A stretch of DNA of 28,742 nucleotides from Sporomusaceae bacterium UBA1887 (lineage in GTDB: Bacteria > Bacillota > Negativicutes > Sporomusales > DSM-15969), in the NCBI GenBank assembly GCA_002337925.1, contig DDHB01000030.1, positions 83,300 to 112,041 of the forward strand, in the 5' to 3' direction. Below are positions 1-7,574 of this stretch, in pieces. Within the stretch, counting starts at the first letter, position 1, and every line of letters starts with the position of its first letter. The position numbers and the translations under genes are program-made. Below the pieces are notes generated by a model that worked only from the letters and a program-made list of their open reading frames with translations, searched no databases and was not told the origin of the DNA.

Positions 1-767
1 GTCATAACGACCAGCATAACCAAAACCATTGCCGCGATAGAAGCAAAGTCAAAGACCGGCATTCCAAAGGCAAAAGGAGTTGTAATGCCTAGCCAGGCCG
101 CATTGGGGACTTGCGAGAAATTGACCATCCCAAAGAAGCCGGAAATAATGGTGCCAAATATCAAGCCTAAGAGTACAGCAATGTTACTTAGGAAGCCTTT
201 AAAGTAACGGTAAAAGAATAAGACCAATACCAACGTTATCAGGGCAATAAGGATGTAGCTGGCGCTGGCGAAATCCTTGGCAGCTGGATTACCGCCTCCG
301 GCCCATCTCACTGCGACCGGCATAAGTGTAATACCGATAACGGTAATAATGGTTCCTGTAACAACGGGTGGAAAAAACCGGAGCAGTCGGCTGAAATAAG
401 GGCTGATCAGATAAGTTACAATACCAGCGACAATGATTGATCCGTAAATACCCGGCAATCCATGAGTCTTGCCAATAATAATCATTGGTGTCACTGCCGC
501 AAAAGTTACCCCCTGAATAATGGGAATCCGAATCCCCATATTCCAGAATCCTACTGTTTGAATGATGGTGGCGATACCGCATGTAAACAAGTCTGCATTA
601 ATCAGGTATATAAGCTGTTCCCTTGACAAACCTAGCGCATTGGCAATGATCAACGGTACCGCTACCGCACCTGCGTACATGGCCAACACATGCTGTAATC
701 CATAGGTGAATAGTTGACCTAGAGGCAACATTTCATCGACTGGGTGACGAACTTTCTCTTCCTGCAC
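1..767 (-). CDS. Xanthine/uric acid-type NCS2 permease (3' end outside window)
   Basis: Inner-membrane nucleobase:cation symporter of the NCS2 family, likely importing xanthine or urate to feed the neighbouring catabolic genes. I translated 255 residues from a GTG at 767-765, directly after an in-frame TAA. The N-terminus has the conserved HPVDEMLPLGQ and YGLQHVLAMYAGAVAVP stretches; later come PPVVTGTIITVIGITLMPVA and ITTPFAFGMPVFDF, typical of the xanthine/urate branch. The frame is open to the left edge, so roughly the last 200 residues of a usual 430-460 are missing. GGTGAG lies upstream of the GTG. A sigma-54 promoter at 875-891 drives it. Substrate is inferred from family and neighbours; uracil is less likely. 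Confidence 0.88.
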   Translation of the reverse strand, partial: MQEEKVRHPVDEMLPLGQLFTYGLQHVLAMYAGAVAVPLIIANALGLSREQLIYLINADLFTCGIATIIQTVGFWNMGIRIPIIQGVTFAAVTPMIIIGKTHGLPGIYGSIIVAGIVTYLISPYFSRLLRFFPPVVTGTIITVIGITLMPVAVRWAGGGNPAAKDFASASYILIALITLVLVLFFYRYFKGFLSNIAVLLGLIFGTIISGFFGMVNFSQVPNAAWLGITTPFAFGMPVFDFASIAAMVLVMLVVM

Positions 768-874
768 TTAGACTCACCATCCTCTTTTAATTCAACCTGC
801 TTGAGCTTCTTTAGTACCGGCTCGCGCCACCTCCTTTTCGTTATTTCTCGCTCTATCTAACAAAAAACATATAT

Positions 875-891
875 TGCAAATTTTGTGCCAA
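875..891 (-). promoter_or_regulatory. Sigma-54 (-24/-12) promoter of the permease gene
   Basis: Read on the minus strand, TTGGCAC, five bases, then TTGCA. The GG and GC pairs have the canonical separation. The expected transcription start is near 864, about 95 bases before the GTG start at 767. The match to the consensus TTGGCAC-N5-TTGCA is essentially perfect. Confidence 0.88.
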
Positions 892-971
892 CTTTCTTAA
901 CATAATGATTATTCAGTTTAATTTACAAAACAATCTGCTTGCCTTTCCTTTTCCAACGCTGCTTTTCCCAA

Positions 972-1005
972 CAAAAAAGACCGCTATTTTATTCTATGCG
1001 GTCTT
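972..1005 (-). terminator. Rho-independent terminator of the sigma-54 activator gene
   Basis: Inverted repeat AAGACCGC (977-984) and GCGGTCTT (998-1005), followed on the minus strand by a run of six T. It lies about 235 bases past the stop of the activator gene and separates it from the permease promoter. Confidence 0.75.
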
Positions 1006-1118
1006 ATCGCTGGAGGTGCAGTCAAATTAGTTTTACCTTCTGCCTGATGACCGAAAGATACATCAACAACTCTTACTGCATTCATGCGTTTTCGTCGTTC
1101 AAAAGGCTTATATTTCAG

Positions 1119-1211
1119 TATCATAATGAGACTTTCATATCTTTTCGAGATTTCCCTGGAATCCCGGCGATCCCCACCTCCAGGCATACTCTTTTTAGTC
1201 TCATTATGAGA
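1119..1211. promoter_or_regulatory. Twin palindromes, candidate enhancer (UAS) sites
   Basis: Two dyads: TATCATAATGAGA at 1119-1131 (one mismatch from symmetry) and TCTCATTATGAGA at 1199-1211 (perfect 6-1-6 palindrome), centres 80 bases apart. Together they also form a 13-base inverted repeat, 1121-1133 against 1197-1209. They sit in non-coding DNA about 235 and 315 bases upstream of the permease -24 element, the kind of place where a Fis-type activator binds to loop onto sigma-54 polymerase. The role is inferred; the repeats are seen directly. Confidence 0.5.
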
Positions 1212-1238
1212 TTTTCTGCTCAATGCGTCTATCGTCTT

Positions 1239-2999
1239 CTAAGAGAAAAACTTGCGCTCAGCAATGTGATATTCTTTTATTTTCCGGTATAAGGTTGCCC
1301 TGCTTATTCCTAAAATCTTAGCGGCATTGTCCTTATTGCCCTGAGCAACAGCCTCCTCGAGCGCCTTGGTTATCGCTTCCCGCTCTAGCACCTTAAGGTT
1401 GAGGGAACCACTGGGCACTTCGATTTTTTGCTCGATTTTTATGCGCTTAGGCAGCACTTCGGAGCTGATATATTCACCGGTAGTCATCGTGACGGCATAT
1501 TCAATGACGTTGGCTAATTCCCGCACATTTCCCGGCCAGGAATAGCGGCTCAAAATGGCGGCGGCATCCGGCGTCATTCCAGCTACATGCTTACCTAACA
1601 CGCCGCTGTAATAATCAAGATAATGCTGAGTCAATAAGGGAATATCCTCCTTGCGTTCCCTGAGCGACGGTATGCTCAGCGGAATGACATTCAAGCGATA
1701 ATAAAGGTCTTCCCGGAACTCACCGGAAGCAACCATTTTCTCCAAATCGCGGTGAGTCGCGGTTATCACTCGCACATCTATAGGCGTAGAGCGGGTGCTG
1801 CCGATCTTCTCTACCCTCTTTTCCTGCAATACCCGCAGCAATTTCACTTGCAAATGGAGTGGCATATCGCCGATTTCGTCTAAAAAGACAGTCCCATTAT
1901 GGGCGAGCTCAAACTTACCTAATTTACCACCCCGCCGGGCACCGGTAAACGAGCCTTCTTCATAGCCAAAAAGCTCGCTTTCCAGCAGGCTTTCGGGAAT
2001 AGCACCGCAGTTAATTGCAATAAAGGCGTTGTTTTTACGCTTGCTGCTCTGATGAATTGCTCGGGCCAGCAGTTCCTTGCCGGTACCGCTTTCTCCCTGG
2101 ATCAGCAGCGTCGAGCTGCTGGCTGCCACCCTGGTAGCCAGTTCTTTCAATTCCCGGATACGCCCGCAATTGCCGATAATCTGGGAAAACTCCGTAGCAA
2201 TATCACTAACCGTAGTATCCTGTACAAGCCGTTTGATTTGATGAACATCCTTCAGAACAATGACCGCGCCTTCTACTGCCTTCCCCGTGATAATTGGCAA
2301 AGCATCGCAATACCACTGAACATTGCCATGACGGCCCTGTACCTGCCCGGAAAAGACCTCGCCTTTTTCAATGGCTTTCCAGAGTTTTTTATCATCCATA
2401 ATCTGCGTCAGTTCCACAGACTGACCGGCTGCAATATCAGCAAGCTTAGCCCCGATCTGATTGTGGTGAATAACCCGTTTGTTCTCGTTCACCACTAAAA
2501 TGCCATCATGCAATAGATTTAGCACTGTCACTAATTTACGTGACAGTGCTTCTCTTCTCTTATCCTGCCCGTGCTGGTCAATCTTTCCCGAAATCAGATC
2601 CGCCATCTTCTCCAAAAACCGGAGCAGCGAATCCTTTCTCTCCAGTACACGCTTAGCTTGCTCCACATCAAAGCCAATCAATCCGATAACGCCCAGTGTC
2701 TTATCTTCCAAGCGGATCGGAACGACCACCTCGGCCGTTTCCGAGCACTTCCCCCACAAGGAACAAGGGCGGCAAAGCGGATGCTGTCCAGGCTGATCAA
2801 TCACTACCGGCTGACCTGTTTCTACTACATGAGAATATACAAAGCCTTCTAGCTTTTGACTGCAGCCTTCTTTATAACGACCCGTTCCGGCGACGCGGAT
2901 CAAGTTCTCATCGGCTATTTCCACCTCAATTTGCAAGGCTTCGGCAATGGCCTCAGCAGTCTGTTGAACAGTCTCCTGAATTTCGCGGAGGGAATACAT
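1239..2999 (-). CDS. ygeV: Sigma-54-dependent enhancer-binding regulator, YgeV-like
   Basis: 586-residue cytoplasmic transcription activator. An N-terminal sensor region (about 15-140) includes C76xxC79 and C85, a cysteine pattern I also recall in E. coli YgeV. A PAS-like segment follows (about 150-260). The AAA+ domain (about 272-500) has Walker A GESGTGKE at 302-309, the sigma-54 contact loop as GSFTGA (349-354, Ser for the usual Ala) and Walker B VFLDEIGD at 371-378. The C-terminus is a Fis-type helix-turn-helix (AAKILGISRATLYRKI). The phrase EVEIADENLIRVAGTG also matches YgeV. AGAGGTGATCTG precedes ATG 2999. It lies between ygeX and the permease, and three sigma-54 promoters nearby are its obvious targets. 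The ligand is unknown; a purine or a redox/metal signal via the cysteines is possible. Confidence 0.88.
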   Translation of the reverse strand: MYSLREIQETVQQTAEAIAEALQIEVEIADENLIRVAGTGRYKEGCSQKLEGFVYSHVVETGQPVVIDQPGQHPLCRPCSLWGKCSETAEVVVPIRLEDKTLGVIGLIGFDVEQAKRVLERKDSLLRFLEKMADLISGKIDQHGQDKRREALSRKLVTVLNLLHDGILVVNENKRVIHHNQIGAKLADIAAGQSVELTQIMDDKKLWKAIEKGEVFSGQVQGRHGNVQWYCDALPIITGKAVEGAVIVLKDVHQIKRLVQDTTVSDIATEFSQIIGNCGRIRELKELATRVAASSSTLLIQGESGTGKELLARAIHQSSKRKNNAFIAINCGAIPESLLESELFGYEEGSFTGARRGGKLGKFELAHNGTVFLDEIGDMPLHLQVKLLRVLQEKRVEKIGSTRSTPIDVRVITATHRDLEKMVASGEFREDLYYRLNVIPLSIPSLRERKEDIPLLTQHYLDYYSGVLGKHVAGMTPDAAAILSRYSWPGNVRELANVIEYAVTMTTGEYISSEVLPKRIKIEQKIEVPSGSLNLKVLEREAITKALEEAVAQGNKDNAAKILGISRATLYRKIKEYHIAERKFFS

Positions 3000-3103
3000 C
3001 AGATCACCTCTAGGACCCGTTTAGTTCTATTTACTACTTCGCTGGGAGCTGATCTTTTCCTGCTTCTATCTGTTAGGAGACCTTATCAATTCGTTAGACT
3101 GCC

Positions 3104-4327
3104 TTATAGATGCTCATAGGAGGAGTATTCACCATCCCACACAATTGATTGATATTTCCCCGGATCAGTATCCCCCTCTGTACTGAAGAGCAAAATAGTG
3201 GAATCTGCAGTTAGCCCAAAAGCTGCTTTCGCCTCTTCCCAGCGTCCGTCTGCCAGCAACACGCTCAAAAGGCCCATGGTAACAGCACCTGATTCACCGG
3301 AAATAATCCGGCTGTCCGAGCCTGACGGATTGCCGAGAATCCGCATCCCTCTGGCCGCAACCCAGTCGGGGCAGGCAAAGAACAGCTTGCTGTAATCGCG
3401 CAATACATCCCAGGCGATTTGATTGGGCTCACCGCAAGCCAGACCGGCCATAATCGTATCCATATGTCCGCCAACATTTTGAGGTTTTCCGTCTTCAGCC
3501 AGCGCCGATTTATACAGGCAAGCAGCCTGATCAGACTCTACGATAGCCACTGCCGGGCTTTTCTCCCCATATACCTCTTTTAAATATCCCTGTACCGCTC
3601 CGGCCAGCGATCCCACACCGGCCTGCAGCAGCACATGGCTGGGACGCTCTACACCCATTGCCTGCAGCTGTTCCACCGCCTCGGCAGCCATTGTCCCGTA
3701 GCCCTGCATAATCCAGGTCGGAATCTGTTCATAGCCCTCCCAGACCGTATCCTGTACGACTACCCAGCCGTGCTTTTTGGCCTTTTCATCGGTCATTCGC
3801 ACCGCATCATCATAGTTAAAATCGGTAATGCAGGCCTCAGCCCCTTCGGCCTGAATATTCTCCAGCCGTTGAACAGACGATCCTTTAGGCATATACACGA
3901 TAGCCTTTTGCTGCAGTTGTCTCGCTGTCCAAGCTACACCGCGGCCATGGTTGCCATCAGTAGTAGTAGCAAAGGTAATGTCACCAAGCTGTTTTTTTAC
4001 TTGAGGCGAGATGAGGGTACTGTACCCAAGCTCGGAGATATCCGCCCCCAGCCGCTGTGCCAGATAGCGTGCAATGGCATAAGAGCCGCCCAAAACCTTG
4101 AAAGCATTTAATCCGAACCGGTAAGACTCATCCTTTACATACACACCGGCAACCCCCAGCTTCTGAGCTAAACAAGCCAGACTGCGCAGCGGCGTAGGCT
4201 GATAAACAGGAAAGCTTTGATGAAATTGCTTTGCTTTATTAATTTCTTCACAACTCAAAAACTGAGTTGCTGTTCCTGATTTGCATTTTTGCATCGTGTT
4301 CATTTTCCAGGAAATAGTGTGATTCAT
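3104..4327 (-). CDS. ygeX: Diaminopropionate ammonia-lyase (PLP-dependent)
   Basis: Fold-type II PLP enzyme converting 2,3-diaminopropionate to pyruvate and two ammonia. 407 residues, close to the ~400 of E. coli YgeX. The PLP lysine is K77 in SYRFGLNAFKVLGG; the substrate loop is TTTDGNHGRG near 125-135, and the phosphate-binding glycine loop QAGVGSLAGAV is near 235. Start ATG 4327 has GGGGG upstream. Transcribed divergently from ygfK, with its own sigma-54 promoter at 4369-4385. In related clusters this enzyme accompanies YgeW, YgeY, SsnA, YgfK and xanthine dehydrogenase in anaerobic purine/urate breakdown, where diaminopropionate is thought to be an intermediate. That context supports its role here. 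Confidence 0.93.
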   Translation of the reverse strand: MNHTISWKMNTMQKCKSGTATQFLSCEEINKAKQFHQSFPVYQPTPLRSLACLAQKLGVAGVYVKDESYRFGLNAFKVLGGSYAIARYLAQRLGADISELGYSTLISPQVKKQLGDITFATTTDGNHGRGVAWTARQLQQKAIVYMPKGSSVQRLENIQAEGAEACITDFNYDDAVRMTDEKAKKHGWVVVQDTVWEGYEQIPTWIMQGYGTMAAEAVEQLQAMGVERPSHVLLQAGVGSLAGAVQGYLKEVYGEKSPAVAIVESDQAACLYKSALAEDGKPQNVGGHMDTIMAGLACGEPNQIAWDVLRDYSKLFFACPDWVAARGMRILGNPSGSDSRIISGESGAVTMGLLSVLLADGRWEEAKAAFGLTADSTILLFSTEGDTDPGKYQSIVWDGEYSSYEHL

Positions 4328-4368
4328 ATTTGGATTCCCCCTTGTTAATGGTTATTGATTGGTTAAAA

Positions 4369-4385
4369 TGCAAGTATCGCGCCAA
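4369..4385 (-). promoter_or_regulatory. Sigma-54 promoter of ygeX
   Basis: On the minus strand TTGGCGC, five bases, TTGCA, with canonical spacing. Predicted start near 4359, about 30 bases before ATG 4327. It is placed back to back with the ygfK promoter, the two -24 elements being 21 bases apart. Confidence 0.88.
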
Positions 4386-4406
4386 CATCTTGCTAAACCC
4401 GAATTT

Positions 4407-4423
4407 TTGGTATAATTCTTGCA
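4407..4423 (+). promoter_or_regulatory. Sigma-54 promoter of ygfK-ssnA
   Basis: TTGGTAT, five bases, TTGCA, with the same GG-to-GC spacing as the other two sites. Predicted start near 4434. A strong GGGAGGAG ribosome site (4450-4457) follows, then ATG 4466. Confidence 0.88.
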
Positions 4424-4465
4424 TATTTTTATAGTGACATTAACAGTCAGGGAGGAGAGCAAAAC

Positions 4466-7400
4466 ATGGGAGATCATATGAGACCAGTCCCGTTTCGGGA
4501 ATTAGTTGCTCGCATTTTTGAGGAATATGCTGCCGACCGGTCAATTTTTTCTTTGCCTCAAACCAATTTTTTTCGCAAGCAGGGAAATAAACGGGTTTCA
4601 CTGTTCGGTGAGTGGTGCGAAACGCCGCTTGGTCCCGCTGCCGGCCCCCATACCCAGCTGGCTCAGAATATTGTTACTTCCTATTTGGCAGGAAGCCGGT
4701 TCATTGAACTGAAAACCGTTCAGGAAAAGGAGCCCCCTGTCGACAAACCCTGTATTGACGCTGAAGATGAAGGCTTTAATACCGAATGGTCCAGTGAATA
4801 CACCGTTGAAAAAGCCTATGAGGAATACATAAAAGCCTGGATACTGCTGCATTTAATAGAAGAAGTTTTTGAACTGCGCACTGGCTCTACACGGTCTTTT
4901 CTCTTTAACATGAGCGTCGGCTACAACCTGGCCGGTATTCAGACGCCTCGCATGGATGCCTATATCAACGGGTTGATGGATGCATCAACGCATTCCTTCT
5001 TCAATAATTGTCTCGACGAATTATCTCTATTGCTTAAAGACGGAATATTCCTGAAAAACTCAGGTCTCATAAATCGTCTGCCCCATTTACGGCAGCTGCC
5101 TGAGCAAATTGATCCTCATATTTGCAAATCGGTAACCCTGTCAACCATGCACGGCTGCCCTCCAGCAGAGATCGAAAAAATTTGTGCCTATATGCTAGCA
5201 GAGAAAAAACTGGAGACTTATGTCAAGCTTAACCCTACTCTGTTATCCTTCCCGGTTGTCCGCACTACTCTTGATCAATTAGGCTTTGATTATATTACAC
5301 TTTCTGAAGAATCCTTCGACCACGATCTCAAATACAGCGCCGCCATTCCAATGCTTACGCGCCTGCAAAAACTGGCTGCCGATCAAGGGAGATTCTTTGG
5401 CGTTAAATTGACCAACACCCTTGGGTCCGTTAATTTCAAAAACAAGCTGCCAGGCGGCGAAATGTATATGTCCGGCCGTTCCCTTTTCCCACTTTCCATA
5501 CAATTGTCCACTAAAATCTGCCAAGAGTTTAACGGTAATTTACCGATATCCTTCTCAGCAGGCATCAGCGAACATAACGTAGCAGATCTCTTTGCCACCG
5601 GTATACGTCCTATTACCCTTGCCACAGACCTCTTAAAACCGGGCGGCTACAACCGGATGTCGGCAATCGCCGCCAAACTGGAGCAAATGGACGGCTGGGA
5701 ACAAACGAGCATTCATGTAGACAAAGTAGCTGACCTGGCTGAAAAAGCACTAAAAGCGGATTATGCCCAGAAATATTACCGGGGCAGTAAAAAGGTTGCT
5801 ATAGACGGCAAACTGCCTCTCTATGATTGTGCCGTAGCCCCCTGTAGAACCGCCTGTCCGATCAGCCAGGATATTCCTGAATATATCCGCTTAGTTGGCG
5901 AAGAACGCTACGCCGAAGCACTGGCGCTAATTTATGAAAAAAATGCTCTCCCCTCTATTACCGGCCACATTTGCGATCATGCCTGCCAATATAACTGTAC
6001 GCGCCTGGATTATGAAGGAGCCGTACTCATCCGGGAAGCCAAACGCATTGCTGTCGTGAAAGGCTATGAGGAGTATCGCCGTCAGTGGAAATTGGCCACA
6101 AAACCACGAGGACTAAAAGCAGCCGTACTGGGCGCAGGTCCGGGAGGGCTGGCCTCAGCCTATTTCCTTGCCAAAGAAGGCTTTGATGTTACCGTCTTTG
6201 AACAGCGCGAATCGGCTGGCGGCACACCACGTCACATTATTCCCCAGTTCCGCATGAGCAGTGATGCCGTGGCCAGCGATGTCAGCTTCATTCAAGACCA
6301 CGGGGTGCATTTTATCTTTCATTGCGATCCCTCCCTGACAATCGACAAACTGCAAGCAGACGGCTATCAACATATTATCGTTGCAGTCGGTGCCGGAGCA
6401 GAAAAGCCCTTTCCTTTACAGCGTGAGGACGATCACCGGCCTGTTCTCTCCGCTCTCGAATTTTTAGACCGTTTCAATCATCAGCCTAAATCTCTCCAAT
6501 TAGGCAAACACATCGCTGTTATCGGTGCAGGAAATACGGCAATGGATGCCGCCCGCAGCGCGCTCAGAGTACCGGGCGTAGAAACGTGTACCGTTATCTA
6601 CCGCCGTACTCAGAAAGAAATGCCTGCTTACCAGGAAGAATACGAGCTGGCAATGGCTGATCAAGTCCAGTTTCACTTTCTCTTAAATCCGGAGCAGTTC
6701 AATGCTGACGGAAAACTGGTCTGCCGGGTGATGAAACTTGGTGAAGCCGACGCTTCAGGCCGCCGCAGGCCGGAACCAACTGATGAATTGCGTATGCTCC
6801 CGATAGATACCGTTATAACTGCCATCGGCGAAGATATTAACACTGCTTTGTTAAGGCAAATCGGTGTTACCGAAGCTGCACAGTCCGGTGTATACGTAGT
6901 TGGCGATGCCTTAACTGGTCCTGCCTCCATCGTTAAAGCAATTGCCGACGCCCGTAAGGCCGCCGACTCCATTTGCCAAAGCCTCGACACCTCCTGGCAG
7001 CCAGCCTCTTCGCATTGCAGTAAAGCAACCACCCAACAGGTGGAGGAAATCGCCAATAAAAAGATTGGCCTTACCTGGCAATCGGATGTTAAAATTGAAG
7101 GAGAACGTCCCGCCGAAGCAAGTGTCGGCAAACGGGAGTTCAGCCGCTGCCTTGAATGCAGCTATGTCTGCAATAAGTGCGTCGAAGTGTGCCCCAATAG
7201 GGCTAATCTGGCTATTCCTATGACTTCAGATGCATATGCTAATTTCTACCAGATTGTCCATCTTGACGCTTATTGCAACGAATGCGGCAACTGCGCGACC
7301 TTCTGTCCCTGGAATGGCAAGCCCTATACCGACAAAGTTACGCTCTTCAGCCTGCGAAAGGATTTTGAAAATAGCCGTAACCCTGGTTTTCTGGTAGAAG

Positions 7401-7561
7401 ACAACACCGTATCGATCCGCCTCGCAGATGGGCTGTATACGATCGAACTGACTCAGGGACGCCTGCCCATTGCTGGGAATAAGGACTTAAGCAAAATGGT
7501 AGAAATTTTTAATGAGTTGTACAGTAAGCGGCCAGCCCTTTTTGGCCCTGTTGATGAATAG
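4466..7561 (+). CDS. ygfK: YgfK-type FAD/Fe-S oxidoreductase (annotated as putative selenate reductase subunit)
   Basis: 1031 residues, the full length of E. coli YgfK. The N-terminal ~440 residues resemble a dihydropyrimidine-dehydrogenase-like barrel (STMHGCPPAEIEKICAYML). A GltD-like part follows, with Fe-S cysteines (CAVAPCRTACPISQDIP near 453-470; CDHACQYNC near 502), the FAD site VLGAGPGGLASAYFL near 552, the NAD(P)H site AVIGAGNTAMDAARS near 682 and VYVVGDALTGP near 810. Two C-terminal ferredoxin-like clusters occur: CLECSYVCNKCVEVC near 895-909 and CNECGNCATFC near 936. It probably moves electrons between NAD(P)H and a purine-catabolic oxidoreductase; the selenate label rests on historic phenotype work. 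It shares a transcript with ssnA, whose ribosome site AGGAGG overlaps the ygfK stop. Confidence 0.92.
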   Translation: MGDHMRPVPFRELVARIFEEYAADRSIFSLPQTNFFRKQGNKRVSLFGEWCETPLGPAAGPHTQLAQNIVTSYLAGSRFIELKTVQEKEPPVDKPCIDAEDEGFNTEWSSEYTVEKAYEEYIKAWILLHLIEEVFELRTGSTRSFLFNMSVGYNLAGIQTPRMDAYINGLMDASTHSFFNNCLDELSLLLKDGIFLKNSGLINRLPHLRQLPEQIDPHICKSVTLSTMHGCPPAEIEKICAYMLAEKKLETYVKLNPTLLSFPVVRTTLDQLGFDYITLSEESFDHDLKYSAAIPMLTRLQKLAADQGRFFGVKLTNTLGSVNFKNKLPGGEMYMSGRSLFPLSIQLSTKICQEFNGNLPISFSAGISEHNVADLFATGIRPITLATDLLKPGGYNRMSAIAAKLEQMDGWEQTSIHVDKVADLAEKALKADYAQKYYRGSKKVAIDGKLPLYDCAVAPCRTACPISQDIPEYIRLVGEERYAEALALIYEKNALPSITGHICDHACQYNCTRLDYEGAVLIREAKRIAVVKGYEEYRRQWKLATKPRGLKAAVLGAGPGGLASAYFLAKEGFDVTVFEQRESAGGTPRHIIPQFRMSSDAVASDVSFIQDHGVHFIFHCDPSLTIDKLQADGYQHIIVAVGAGAEKPFPLQREDDHRPVLSALEFLDRFNHQPKSLQLGKHIAVIGAGNTAMDAARSALRVPGVETCTVIYRRTQKEMPAYQEEYELAMADQVQFHFLLNPEQFNADGKLVCRVMKLGEADASGRRRPEPTDELRMLPIDTVITAIGEDINTALLRQIGVTEAAQSGVYVVGDALTGPASIVKAIADARKAADSICQSLDTSWQPASSHCSKATTQQVEEIANKKIGLTWQSDVKIEGERPAEASVGKREFSRCLECSYVCNKCVEVCPNRANLAIPMTSDAYANFYQIVHLDAYCNECGNCATFCPWNGKPYTDKVTLFSLRKDFENSRNPGFLVEDNTVSIRLADGLYTIELTQGRLPIAGNKDLSKMVEIFNELYSKRPALFGPVDE

Positions 7562-7574
7562 GAGGAATCAATCT

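Noticed and set aside
939..1292. 117-codon plus-strand frame behind the activator gene
   Set aside because: It overlaps the activator 3' end, crosses the terminator and palindromes, has no ribosome site and shows no protein-like pattern.
4466..7561. Literal selenate reductase function for YgfK
   Set aside because: The name comes from historic annotation; the sequence shows only an FAD/Fe-S oxidoreductase and its neighbours are purine-catabolic.
7512..7574. Upstream in-frame start for ssnA
   Set aside because: It would overlap ygfK by 50 bases and lacks a ribosome site, while ATG 7575 has AGGAGG and gives the family length.
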